Assembly: GCA_030529365.1 (NCBI GenBank)
Contig: JAUMXB010000017.1
Span: 1-50,821 of the forward strand
Length of the DNA: 50,821 bases
Direction of reading: 5' to 3'
Source of the DNA: Cardiobacteriaceae bacterium
Lineage (GTDB): Bacteria > Pseudomonadota > Gammaproteobacteria > Cardiobacteriales > Cardiobacteriaceae
Below are positions 8,898 through 16,892 of this stretch, one piece after another. Both the position numbers and the translations under genes were made by a program. Every line of letters starts with the position of its first letter. The first letter of the stretch is position 1. Below the pieces are notes generated by a model, which ran no database searches, was not told where the DNA came from, and saw only the letters and a list, made by a program, of their open reading frames with translations.

Positions 8898-9800
8898 TTC
8901 TTTTTCTGGATAATATCGCCGCCCACCTTCCGGCAGCGTCTTGAAGCGGCGGTGCACCCAGAAGTATTGGCCGGGATGGGCGCGGATTTCCGCTTCGAGC
9001 AGCGCGTTGAATTCGCTCATGATGGCCACGCTGTCGCGACCTTCCACGGCAATCGGCGCAGCAAGGCGCACGCTGTAATGCCCGTCCGCCTCGCGCCACA
9101 TGAATACCGGCACCAGTTGCGCGCCGGTGCGCTGGTGCAGTTGCGGGAGAATATCCACCGAGGCGGCGTCGATACCGAAAAACGGCGCGAATATGCTCAC
9201 CCGTTCGCCCATGTCCTGATCCAGCGCGTACCAGAGGTTTTCGCCTTCCTGCAACAGGCGCAAGGTATGGCGCATATCGCGAAAATTCACCATCCCGCGT
9301 GCAATGGCGCTCCGCTTGCGGTAAACCAGGGCATCGAAGAAAGGATCACGCAGCGGGCGGTACATCCCCGCAGCCTCTATATAAAAAGACAGCAGCCGCA
9401 TACCCAGCTCCAGCAGGGTATTGTGCGAACCGCAAAGCACGACGGGCGTTTTGCCCTGCACCAATGCCAGCGCCTGCGGATCGGCAGAAAAGCGGGTGAT
9501 GCGGCGCAAGGCGCGTTCCGACCAGAACCAGGCCATGCCCGTCTCGATAATGCCGACGCCGATATTTTCCGACGCTTCGCGCAGCAGCCGCGCGCGTTCG
9601 CCGTCATCCAGCTCCGGCATGGCCAGCGCGAGATTATGGGCGATGATGCGGCCACGATAAGGCGCAAAGCGCACCAGCATCCGCCCCAGAAAGCGGCCAA
9701 GCGCCATGCGGCCGGGCAAGTGCACAACCAGCCACAGCAGCCCCAGCAGCAGCCAGTGCCCGAGAAAACGCGGATGACAGAGTGATTTTTTCGCTTGCAA
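8889..9800 (-). CDS. Lipid A biosynthesis acyltransferase (LpxL/LpxM family)
   Basis: A 303-residue inner-membrane acyltransferase that adds a secondary acyl chain to lipid A, using acyl-ACP. The N-terminus has one hydrophobic segment (HWLLLGLLWLVVHLPG). The HX4E catalytic motif is visible as SHNTLLELG (His126, Glu131), followed by an arginine in MYRPLRDP (about residue 148) and the acidic YALDQDMGE segment near 195, matching the key residues of the family. The start is probably TTG at 9800, close behind GGAAGAAAG; the next ATG would remove the membrane segment. Whether it is the lauroyl (LpxL) or the later (LpxM) enzyme cannot be told. It is divergent from maf. Confidence 0.88.
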   Translation of the reverse strand: MQAKKSLCHPRFLGHWLLLGLLWLVVHLPGRMALGRFLGRMLVRFAPYRGRIIAHNLALAMPELDDGERARLLREASENIGVGIIETGMAWFWSERALRRITRFSADPQALALVQGKTPVVLCGSHNTLLELGMRLLSFYIEAAGMYRPLRDPFFDALVYRKRSAIARGMVNFRDMRHTLRLLQEGENLWYALDQDMGERVSIFAPFFGIDAASVDILPQLHQRTGAQLVPVFMWREADGHYSVRLAAPIAVEGRDSVAIMSEFNALLEAEIRAHPGQYFWVHRRFKTLPEGGRRYYPEKEQK

Positions 9801-9851
9801 ACTTTCTTCCTTCGCCCCTACGATAGCGCCCCTTTTGCACGGATTTTTCGC

Positions 9852-10439
9852 ATGAAACTGATTCTGGCTTCCACATCGCCATACCGGCGCGCCATTTTAG
9901 ACAATTTGCACCTGCATTTCACGACCGCGCGCCCCGATATCGACGAATCGCCCCGTGCTGGAGAAATCCCTGCCGCGCTGGTGGAGCGCCTGGCGAGAGA
10001 AAAGGCTTTTGCCATTCCCGCAGCGGAAGATGCCTTTGTGATCGGCAGCGACCAGGTGGCCGAGCTTGACGGGCAAATCCTCGGCAAGCCGCTGACGCGC
10101 GAACGCGCCTTTGCGCAACTCAAGGCATGCAGCGGCCGTGAGGTGGTATTCCATACCGGCCTTTGCCTGCGCCGTGGCGAGCAGCACAAAAGCCTGGTCG
10201 AACCGTTCCGCGTGCGTTTCCGCACCTTGCAGGATGCGGAAATCCTCCATTACATCGAACAGGAGCAGCCGCTGGACTGCGCCGGTTCCTTCAAATCGGA
10301 AGGGCTCGGCATTCTGCTTTTCGCCGCCCTGCAAGGACGCGACCCCAATGCCCTTATCGGCCTGCCGGTGATTGCCCTTGGCGAATTATTTCGCGAGTAT
10401 GGCATCAACCTTCTGATGCACGCCCAAAAACTGACGTAA
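9852..10439 (+). CDS. Maf-like nucleotide pyrophosphatase (YceF clade)
   Basis: A 195-residue Maf-superfamily nucleoside triphosphate pyrophosphatase. MKLILASTSPYRR at the N-terminus, IGSDQVAELDGQILGKP and DCAGSFKSEGLGILLF closely follow E. coli YceF, which acts on 7-methyl-GTP. The start at 9852 places the LASTSP motif at the usual position; the frame is open to 9795. The last 54 bp overlap the 3' end of the convergent sppA gene. In E. coli yceF lies near rluC, and here rluC is two genes away, so the neighbourhood is conserved. Confidence 0.92.
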   Translation: MKLILASTSPYRRAILDNLHLHFTTARPDIDESPRAGEIPAALVERLAREKAFAIPAAEDAFVIGSDQVAELDGQILGKPLTRERAFAQLKACSGREVVFHTGLCLRRGEQHKSLVEPFRVRFRTLQDAEILHYIEQEQPLDCAGSFKSEGLGILLFAALQGRDPNALIGLPVIALGELFREYGINLLMHAQKLT

Positions 10440-11339
10440 CGCCGCACCGCTTTCGCTCGCCAGATTGCGCCGCAGTTCCTCCCACGGCGACAGATGCGGC
10501 TCGTAAACACGCAGCGCATCCGTCCCCGCCTTGGCCTGCGCCAGTTCGCGCATGTCGGCAAGGCCATCGATCAGCCCCAGTTCCAGCGCCTGCTCGCCCG
10601 ACCAGAACAGCCCGCTGAACACTTCGGGATGTTCTTCGTATTTCAGAACGCCCTCGCGCCCCTGTTTGACTGCGCGGATGAACTGCTGGTGCACGTTGTC
10701 GAGCATCGCCTGCATATGCGCCACGTCTTCCGGGCGCAACGGTTTGGCCATATTGAGGAAATCCTTGTTGCTGCCGCTGGTGAAAGTGCGGGATTCCACG
10801 CCGATCTTGCCGAGCAGTTCGCCCACTCCGTATGACTGGGAAATTACGCCGATGGATCCCACCAGACTCGCCGGATCGGCATGAATCTCGTCCGCGGCCG
10901 CGGCAATGTAATAAGCGCCCGATGCGCCGATATCGCCAATCACCGCATACACCGGCTTCTTGTGCTTCTTCTTGAGGCGATCGATCGTGCGATAGACCTG
11001 TGCGGATTGCACCGGCGACCCGCCGGGCGAATCAATATCAAGGAATACCGCGAGCGAATGCGGATTGCCGAAGGCATCTTCCAGCGATTCGATCAAATCC
11101 GTGGCATTCGCGTAATCGGTGGCGCTGATCACGCCATGCACCTGCACCACAGCCACATGCGCGGTCGCCGCAGGGCTCGCCTCCTTGCGCGCCATCGTGC
11201 TCGCCAGATAGAGCACATAAGCCACAATCAACCCGATCCAGAGAAAGCGGAAAAAAATCTTCCAGCGGCGGCGCGCCCGCAGCTCGATAATCGCTTCTCT
11301 CGCCACTTGCGCCAGCGCGCGTTCTTCGTCATGCGTCAT
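10386..11339 (-). CDS. sppA: Signal peptide peptidase SppA-type (S49 family, short form)
   Basis: A 317-residue membrane-anchored serine protease that degrades released signal peptides. A single membrane segment (FLWIGLIVAYVLYLAS) follows a basic cytoplasmic N-terminus. The S49 domain shows DIDSPGGSPVQS, the catalytic serine in GDIGASGAYY (Ser140) and the catalytic lysine in SGSNKDFLN (Lys192). The length matches the single-domain SppA/SohB-like form rather than the 67-kDa E. coli protein. It overlaps rluC upstream by 11 bp and the convergent maf gene by 54 bp downstream. Confidence 0.93.
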   Translation of the reverse strand: MTHDEERALAQVAREAIIELRARRRWKIFFRFLWIGLIVAYVLYLASTMARKEASPAATAHVAVVQVHGVISATDYANATDLIESLEDAFGNPHSLAVFLDIDSPGGSPVQSAQVYRTIDRLKKKHKKPVYAVIGDIGASGAYYIAAAADEIHADPASLVGSIGVISQSYGVGELLGKIGVESRTFTSGSNKDFLNMAKPLRPEDVAHMQAMLDNVHQQFIRAVKQGREGVLKYEEHPEVFSGLFWSGEQALELGLIDGLADMRELAQAKAGTDALRVYEPHLSPWEELRRNLASESGAALRQFLGVHQKVDAILAK

Positions 11340-12276
11340 GTCTTTCTTCTCCCAATCGCTGCAAGAGGCGCGCCGCCGCTTCCGGCAACGGCGCCTCCAC
11401 GGAAATCATCCGGCCATCCGCCGGAAAACGGATGCCGCGCGCATGCAAAAACATGCCGCGAAATCCGCGTGCCTTCAACAAGCGGTTGAAGGCAAAATCG
11501 CCATATTTCTCATCACCGCCAATGCCATGACCGGCATATTGCGCCGATACGCGGATCTGGTGCGTGCGTCCCGTATGCAAAAGCGCTTCCAGCAAAGTGC
11601 AGGAAGGATGATCAAAGCGCCGCAATACCCGGAAATCGGTCATCGCCAGCTTGCCCTGCTCGCGATCGACGACCACCCGCTCCTGCCCTTCGCTGCCGCG
11701 CTTGGCAAGATGCAGGCGCAGGCGGGTTACGTTTTCATCCCAGGCGCCATTGACCAGACACCAATAGCGCTTCTCCACACCTTCGGCCTCACGAAATGCC
11801 GCCAGCGCGGCACGATGCTTGCCCAGCACCAGACAACCCGAAGTTTCGCTGTCGAGACGGTGCGCCAGTTCGGCATATCCGTCGCCCCACACCTGCCGCA
11901 CCGCATCGATCACGCCATAGGCATGATTGCTGCCGCCATGCACGGCAATACCCGCCGGCTTGTTGAGCACAAGAAAATCGTCATCTCCATAAAGCGCGGC
12001 AGCGGCAATACGTTCGCACCAGAAAGCGGGCACCTCCACCGCCTCGCGTGCTGCGGCCATGATCGGCGGCAAACGCAGCACATCTCCCGCCTGCAAACGG
12101 TCGGACGCCTGCAAGCGCTTGCCATTGCGCCGCGCCTCGCCCTTGCGCAGCATCTGGTAAATGCGGCTTTTGGGCAGGCCGGGATAACGCGCGCGAATGA
12201 AATTGTCCACCCGCTGCCCGGCGTCGCCTGGGGAAATTTCGAGAAAATGCACCCGCTGCGGGTCAATATCGGTCAT
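11329..12276 (-). CDS. rluC: 23S rRNA pseudouridine synthase RluC
   Basis: A 315-residue RluA-family pseudouridine synthase. An S4 RNA-binding domain occupies about residues 20-80 (GQRVDNFIRARYPGLPKSRIY), and the catalytic domain has the invariant HRLDSETSG with Asp142. RluC modifies uridines 955, 2504 and 2580 of 23S rRNA in E. coli. I chose ATG 12276, which has AGGG about 8 bases upstream, over an in-frame TTG at 12294. It forms an operon with sppA (11-bp overlap) and is divergent from the cytochrome gene. Confidence 0.93.
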   Translation of the reverse strand: MTDIDPQRVHFLEISPGDAGQRVDNFIRARYPGLPKSRIYQMLRKGEARRNGKRLQASDRLQAGDVLRLPPIMAAAREAVEVPAFWCERIAAAALYGDDDFLVLNKPAGIAVHGGSNHAYGVIDAVRQVWGDGYAELAHRLDSETSGCLVLGKHRAALAAFREAEGVEKRYWCLVNGAWDENVTRLRLHLAKRGSEGQERVVVDREQGKLAMTDFRVLRRFDHPSCTLLEALLHTGRTHQIRVSAQYAGHGIGGDEKYGDFAFNRLLKARGFRGMFLHARGIRFPADGRMISVEAPLPEAAARLLQRLGEERHDA

Positions 12277-12436
12277 GGCAGGCCCTGTCGGCAAAAGGCG
12301 CTAGTGTAACCGAGTCCGGGGAAAAACGCTGCGGCGCTTGCGTGCCTGACAGGTATTTGTGATAATCCCGCCCTGATAAAACCTACCAAATTTTAACAAC
12401 CCAATAACCTCAAATAACCGATTTATCGGAGTCATC

Positions 12437-13207
12437 ATGGCCGCAAATACACAAATCCCGGGGTATGCGAAAACCTTAATGGCTGTCGCTGCCGTCTTTA
12501 TGCCCGTCTTCCTGATTCTGCCCTTCTTTTTCTGGGGCAACGAGAACAACCAGATCAATCTCGCCGAGCAAGACATCCAGGCCGGCCGCCTTGCGCCGGT
12601 AGGCCGCCTCAATCTCGTCAGCAGCGAACCTGCCGTCGCAGAAGGCGGAGCCGATGCTGCTGCCTTCGATGCGGAAGCCACTTACAAAAATGTTTGCGCT
12701 GCCTGCCACGCCACCGGCGTGCTCAATGCGCCCAAGCTGGGCGACACCGCACAATGGCAAGCAAAACTTGACGAGCGCGGCGGCATTGATGGGCTTATCA
12801 AGCAAGGCATCCAGGGCTTGAACGCCATGCCCCCGAAAGGTGGCGCAACTGTCAGCGATGAAGAGTTCGGCAAGGTCGTCAAATACATGCTGAAGAACTC
12901 CAGCATCGCCGTTGAAGGCGAAAGCGATGCGCCTGCGGCAGAAGCCGCGCCCGCAGAAAGCGCCCCTGCAACCGAAGCGCCTGCTGAAACCGCTCCTGCC
13001 GAACAAGCGCCTGCCGCAGAAGCCACTTCCGAAAGCGCTCCTGCCGCAGAAGCCACTTCCGAAAGCGCTCCTGTCGCAGAAGCCACTGCCGAAAGCGCTC
13101 CCGCAACCGAAGCACCTGCTGAAAGCGCTCCTGCCGCGGAAACACCGGCACCGCCTGCGACGGAAGAAGTGCCTGCCAAAAGCGAAGAAGGCACGTCGGC
13201 AAGCTGA
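12437..13207 (+). CDS. Membrane-anchored c5-like cytochrome with Ala/Pro/Glu-rich tail
   Basis: A 256-residue monohaem cytochrome c. An uncleaved N-terminal segment (about 12-33) anchors it in the inner membrane; the haem site CAACH is at residues 87-91, and the likely axial methionine is in NAMPPKGG (Met131), as in cytochrome c5. After residue 160 the protein is a low-complexity tail of alanine, proline and glutamate with near-perfect 10-residue repeats (EATSESAPAA type) encoded by 30-bp DNA repeats. Such a tail may span the periplasm or tether the haem domain. A likely role is passing electrons from the bc1 region to terminal oxidases or reductases, possibly NosZ, but no direct link is visible. 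Confidence 0.9.
   Translation: MAANTQIPGYAKTLMAVAAVFMPVFLILPFFFWGNENNQINLAEQDIQAGRLAPVGRLNLVSSEPAVAEGGADAAAFDAEATYKNVCAACHATGVLNAPKLGDTAQWQAKLDERGGIDGLIKQGIQGLNAMPPKGGATVSDEEFGKVVKYMLKNSSIAVEGESDAPAAEAAPAESAPATEAPAETAPAEQAPAAEATSESAPAAEATSESAPVAEATAESAPATEAPAESAPAAETPAPPATEEVPAKSEEGTSAS
13019..13141 (+). repeat. 30-bp tandem repeats inside the cytochrome gene
   Basis: About four 30-bp units encode EATSESAPAA, EATSESAPVA, EATAESAPAT and EAPAESAPAA. The first two units are almost identical at the DNA level, so copy number could change by slippage without breaking the frame. Confidence 0.85.
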
Positions 13208-13229
13208 ACCTGAACGCTGCCTTGTTGCC

Positions 13230-13261
13230 AGCCCTTCCGGGATTTTCCGGGAGGGCTTTTT
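13230..13261 (+). terminator. Intrinsic terminator of the cytochrome gene
   Basis: Stem AGCCCTTCCGG / CCGGGAGGGCT (11 bp with one G-U pair), 6-nt loop, then TTTTTC, starting 22 bp after the stop codon. Confidence 0.92.
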
Positions 13262-13281
13262 CATTTGGCTACCCGTAAGAG

Positions 13282-13809
13282 TTACGGCTGATGCCCCTGC
13301 ATCAGCTTGATATAGTGCACTGCCGAATAGGCGAAGAAGGCCATTTCCCTTTCATCGAGCGGGCGGACTTTGCGCACCGGATTGCCCATGTACAGATAGC
13401 CGCTTTCCAGACGTTTGCCCGGTGGCACCAGGCTGCCCGCGGCAATCAGGCAATGATCGGGAATCACTGCGCCATCCAGCACGGTCGCGTGCATGCCGAT
13501 CAGCACTTCATTGCCGACTTCGCAGGCATGCAATATCGCGCCATGCCCGACGGTCACGTCGCATCCCACGGTCGTTCCGCGGCCGCCCGGCGTGTAGATG
13601 CCGTCATGCGTGGCATGGATGATGGCGCCATCCTGGATATTGCTGCGCGCGCCGATGCGGATGGGCGCCACATCGCCGCGAATCACGGCGCATGGCCATA
13701 CCGATACCTCATCGCCCAGCACCACGTCACCAATGACTGCCGCCTGCCCGTCCACCCAGGCACCCTCGCCCAACAGCGGACGGATACCCTTGAATTCTCG
13801 AATGCTCAT
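13282..13809 (-). CDS. Gamma-carbonic anhydrase family protein (YrdA-like)
   Basis: A 175-residue left-handed beta-helix protein of the gamma-carbonic anhydrase family. Hexapeptide repeats run through the sequence (VIGDVVLGDEVSVWPCAVI, NIQDGAIIHATHDG), and the histidines expected as metal ligands are present (IHATHDG, TVGHGAILHACEVG). YrdA-type proteins bind zinc but enzymatic activity is often unproven. The start overlaps the stop of nadE by 4 bp, so it is the last gene of the pncB-nadE operon. Confidence 0.92.
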   Translation of the reverse strand: MSIREFKGIRPLLGEGAWVDGQAAVIGDVVLGDEVSVWPCAVIRGDVAPIRIGARSNIQDGAIIHATHDGIYTPGGRGTTVGCDVTVGHGAILHACEVGNEVLIGMHATVLDGAVIPDHCLIAAGSLVPPGKRLESGYLYMGNPVRKVRPLDEREMAFFAYSAVHYIKLMQGHQP

Positions 13810-14543
13810 GCCGGTTTTTTCTCCGGTTTGCGCGGCATTTCGCGCTTGTGGTGCGAGCGCCCGTGCCAGAATGCAATGCGTTCGCGTGCCTGCGCCGAAA
13901 CTGCCTCGCCGCGCAGATAGGCGTCTATGTCCGCATAACGCACGCCCATTTCATCCTCATCCGTCTGCCCTTGCCACAGTTCGGCACTGGGCGCCTTGCG
14001 CACGATGGCTTGCGGAACGCCGAGCGCTTCCGCGAGTTCATAGACTTGTTCCTTGCGCAAATGGATGAGCGGCACCACATCCGCCGCCCCGTCGCCGAAC
14101 TTGGTGAAATAGCCCATCAGCCATTCGGCGGCATTGTCGGTGCCGACCACGACGGCGCGGCGGCTTTGCGCCACGGTATAGAGACAGAGCATGCGCAGGC
14201 GCGCCTGCATGTTGCCGCGCAACACGTTCACATCCACCTGCGTTTTCTGCACCGCTTCGTGCACACCGGCAGCCAGTGCGTCATAAAGCGGCGCGATGGA
14301 GATTTCTTCTCCGGCGATGCCCGCGCTTTGCAGCACTGCGTGGGCGTCGGCCGTGTTGCCGCTTAGCGCTGAGGGCAGAATCAGGCCGTAAACCGGTGCG
14401 CCGGTGCGCGCCAGCAAATGCGCCACCACTGCCGAATCCACGCCGCCGCTGACGCCAAGCACATAGCCGTCCATGCGGTAAAAATCGCGGCGCTCGGCTT
14501 CCAGCCATTCCACCAGATAATCGGCATAAGATTGAATATTCAT
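13806..14543 (-). CDS. nadE: NAD+ synthetase, ammonia-dependent
   Basis: A 245-residue enzyme converting nicotinate adenine dinucleotide to NAD with ATP and ammonia. The pyrophosphatase loop LGVSGGVDSAVV (residues 29-40) is clear; GTDNAAEWLMGYFTKFGDGA and PSAELWQGQTDEDEMG are also typical. There is no glutaminase domain, so this is the short, ammonia-using form. It overlaps pncB upstream and the carbonic-anhydrase-like gene downstream by 4 bp each, giving coupled translation and a Preiss-Handler salvage unit with pncB. Confidence 0.96.
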   Translation of the reverse strand: MNIQSYADYLVEWLEAERRDFYRMDGYVLGVSGGVDSAVVAHLLARTGAPVYGLILPSALSGNTADAHAVLQSAGIAGEEISIAPLYDALAAGVHEAVQKTQVDVNVLRGNMQARLRMLCLYTVAQSRRAVVVGTDNAAEWLMGYFTKFGDGAADVVPLIHLRKEQVYELAEALGVPQAIVRKAPSAELWQGQTDEDEMGVRYADIDAYLRGEAVSAQARERIAFWHGRSHHKREMPRKPEKKPA

Positions 14544-15982
14544 GGTTTATTACCTACGGCATATTGCGCCATCATGTCCTGCTTGAGCTGCCACAACGGT
14601 TTCGAGAGATCCACGTAATAGCCATGCGGATTGTCCAGCCGGCGCACTTCCGCCCAGATACTGGCGAGCGCCTTTTCGCGATAGGCGCGGATGCTCTCCA
14701 GCGAGGAAGGCTCGCGCACGCGCGCACCACCGGCAAACAACGGCGTGAGCAACGGCCGTGCACGGAAACCTTCCACCCATTTCTGCTTCCAGGTATGTTC
14801 CGGGTCAAACAGCAGATAAGGCGCGCTTTCATCGATATGCTCGTCATGCAGCGTCACCACATCGGCCATCGCCATGCCGTTGGCGTCATACAGGCGATAG
14901 ACCTGCTTGCGCCCCGGCGTGGTCGTTTTCGCCACATTCTCGGAGAGCTTGATTTTGGGCACCAGTTCGCCGTCTTTCTCCAGGGCGACGATTTTGTACA
15001 CCCCGCCGAATACCGGTTCGCTGCGCGCGGTAATCAGCCGTTCGCCCACGCCGAAGGCATCGATCGCCGCATCCTGATGAATCAGATCGCGAATCAGGTA
15101 TTCATCCAGGGAATTGGAGACGATAATCTGCACATCCTGCATATCCGCCGCATCCAGCATTTCCCGGGCGCGCCGCGACAGATAGGCAAGGTCGCCGCTG
15201 TCCAGGCGAATCCCTTTCAGGCGATAGCCACGCGGCACCAGATATTCATGATGCACGCGAATGGCATTGGGCACGCCGCTTTTCAGGGTATCGAAAGTAT
15301 CCACAAGCAGCACGGTATGCTCGGGATAGCATTGCGCATAGGATTGAAACGCCTCATATTCATTGGCAAAGCTCTGCACAAAGGCATGCGCCATGGTGCC
15401 AATGGCAGGAATGCCGAAATGCTGTTCCGCCGCGGTATTCGCCGTGCCATGCACACCGCCGACATACGCCGCACGCGCGCCCAGCAAGGCAGCATCGGCG
15501 CCATGCGCGCGGCGCGAACCGAATTCGAACACCTTGCGTCCGCCCGCCACATCCACCATGCGCGCCGCCTTGGTCGCAATCAGGGACTGATGGTTCAGGG
15601 TCAGCAGCAAAAACGTTTCCAGCAGCTGGCATTGCAGCAACGGCGCCCGCACGGTAAGCAGCGGTTCTCCCGGAAACACCACCTCGCCTTCCTGCGCCGA
15701 CAGCACATCGCCACTGAAGCGAAACTCCTGCAAATAACGGAGAAAACCCTCGTCAAATCCGCCTTTCCTGCACAGGAAATCAATGTCTTCCGCGCGAAAA
15801 CGCAAATTTTCCAGATACTCCGCCGCCTGCTCCAGACCGGCAAAGACGGCATAACCGCCGCCATCAGGCACGCGACGGAAAAAGTAATCAAAATAGGCCA
15901 CTTCCTCGTGCCGCCCCTGGCGGAAATAGGCATTGGCCATGGTCAGGGCATAAAAATCCATCAGCAAGGCAGGGGATGACAT
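14540..15982 (-). CDS. pncB: Nicotinate phosphoribosyltransferase
   Basis: A 480-residue enzyme making nicotinate mononucleotide from nicotinate and PRPP. The N-terminal LLMDFYALTMANAYF, the central EFGSRRAHGADAALLGARAAY and the GIRLDSGDLAYLSRRARE segment identify the family. It is closer in length to the longer NAPRT form than to the roughly 400-residue E. coli PncB. A GGAGAG ribosome site lies close before the ATG. First gene of the pncB-nadE-gamma-carbonic-anhydrase operon; repeat copy 4 lies directly upstream, between it and truA. Confidence 0.95.
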   Translation of the reverse strand: MSSPALLMDFYALTMANAYFRQGRHEEVAYFDYFFRRVPDGGGYAVFAGLEQAAEYLENLRFRAEDIDFLCRKGGFDEGFLRYLQEFRFSGDVLSAQEGEVVFPGEPLLTVRAPLLQCQLLETFLLLTLNHQSLIATKAARMVDVAGGRKVFEFGSRRAHGADAALLGARAAYVGGVHGTANTAAEQHFGIPAIGTMAHAFVQSFANEYEAFQSYAQCYPEHTVLLVDTFDTLKSGVPNAIRVHHEYLVPRGYRLKGIRLDSGDLAYLSRRAREMLDAADMQDVQIIVSNSLDEYLIRDLIHQDAAIDAFGVGERLITARSEPVFGGVYKIVALEKDGELVPKIKLSENVAKTTTPGRKQVYRLYDANGMAMADVVTLHDEHIDESAPYLLFDPEHTWKQKWVEGFRARPLLTPLFAGGARVREPSSLESIRAYREKALASIWAEVRRLDNPHGYYVDLSKPLWQLKQDMMAQYAVGNKP

Positions 15983-16000
15983 GCAAACTCTCCTTTGGTA

Positions 16001-16107
16001 ATTTTTACCACGAAAAAGGATTTATATAGCGTATTTTTACCATCAATAAGCGCTTATCATGAGAAATTTTATCGCAATAAGCGCTTATTGATGAGAAAAT
16101 TTCTCAT
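16001..16107. repeat. Palindromic array element, two dyads plus a degenerate third (copy 4)
   Basis: AAGCGCTT dyads start at 16048 and 16079 (31 bp apart); the second is the centre of the 16-bp perfect palindrome CAATAAGCGCTTATTG. A degenerate unit, AAGGATTT, starts at 16016, 32 bp before the first. The right-hand AT dyad GAGAAAATTTCTC runs into the TGA stop codon of truA at 16104. This is the longest copy in the window. Confidence 0.95.
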
Positions 16108-16892
16108 GCGAGAAAAACCGGGGCATCGGCAGGCAAGGCAAAGCCCGGCGGATAATGGGCGCGCATGAAATACAGCCCGTGCGCCGGCGCCGTCATGCCG
16201 GCGCGGCAACGGCTGCGGCTTCGCAAGACTTCTTCCATCTCCTCTGGCGGCTTGCGGCCATCGCCGATGGGCAGCAGCGTGCCCACTATATTACGGATCA
16301 TGTGGTGCAAAAAGGCATTGCCGGTAATGTCCACGCAAATCAGCCGTCCGTCACGATAAATATCGATGGCTTCAATAAAGCGAAAAGGCGTGGAAGACTG
16401 GCATTCGGCGGCGCGAAACGCGCTGAAATCCTGTTCGCCATGCAGGCATGCCGCCGCTTCCTGCATGCGCGCCACATCGAGCAGATAAGGATGCCAAAGC
16501 AGGCGCTGCCGCCACAAAGCCGACGGCTGGCCACCATTCAGCACGAGATAGCGGTAACTCCGCTTTTCCGCGCTGTAGCGGGCATGAAAATCCCCAGATA
16601 CAGGTTTTACCCATTGCAGGCGAATGGCTGGCGGCAGATAGCGGTTGCCGCCGGCCAGCCAGGCATAATCGTCGCGGCGGGCAGCGCTGTCGAAATGAAA
16701 GACTTGCCCCAGGGCATGCACCCCGGCATCGGTGCGCCCGGCACAGGTGACTTCCACAGGATGGTTCGCCACCTTGCCCAGCGCGTCTTCCACGGCCTGC
16801 TGAATGGTATGGGCAAAAAAAGGCTGGCGCTGCCAGCCGGAAAACTCGCTGCCGTCATACTCGACGCCGGCAGCATAACGCACGGTATCCAA
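16104..16892 (-). CDS. truA: tRNA pseudouridine(38-40) synthase
   Basis: A 262-residue TruA enzyme that modifies positions 38-40 of the tRNA anticodon arm. The catalytic aspartate is in CAGRTDAGVHA (Asp55), and the family's GNAFLHHMIRNIVGTLL segment is present near residue 195. It starts directly after the fimV stop codon; fimV-truA adjacency is widespread in gammaproteobacteria. Its stop codon lies inside repeat copy 4. Confidence 0.96.
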   Translation of the reverse strand: MDTVRYAAGVEYDGSEFSGWQRQPFFAHTIQQAVEDALGKVANHPVEVTCAGRTDAGVHALGQVFHFDSAARRDDYAWLAGGNRYLPPAIRLQWVKPVSGDFHARYSAEKRSYRYLVLNGGQPSALWRQRLLWHPYLLDVARMQEAAACLHGEQDFSAFRAAECQSSTPFRFIEAIDIYRDGRLICVDITGNAFLHHMIRNIVGTLLPIGDGRKPPEEMEEVLRSRSRCRAGMTAPAHGLYFMRAHYPPGFALPADAPVFLA

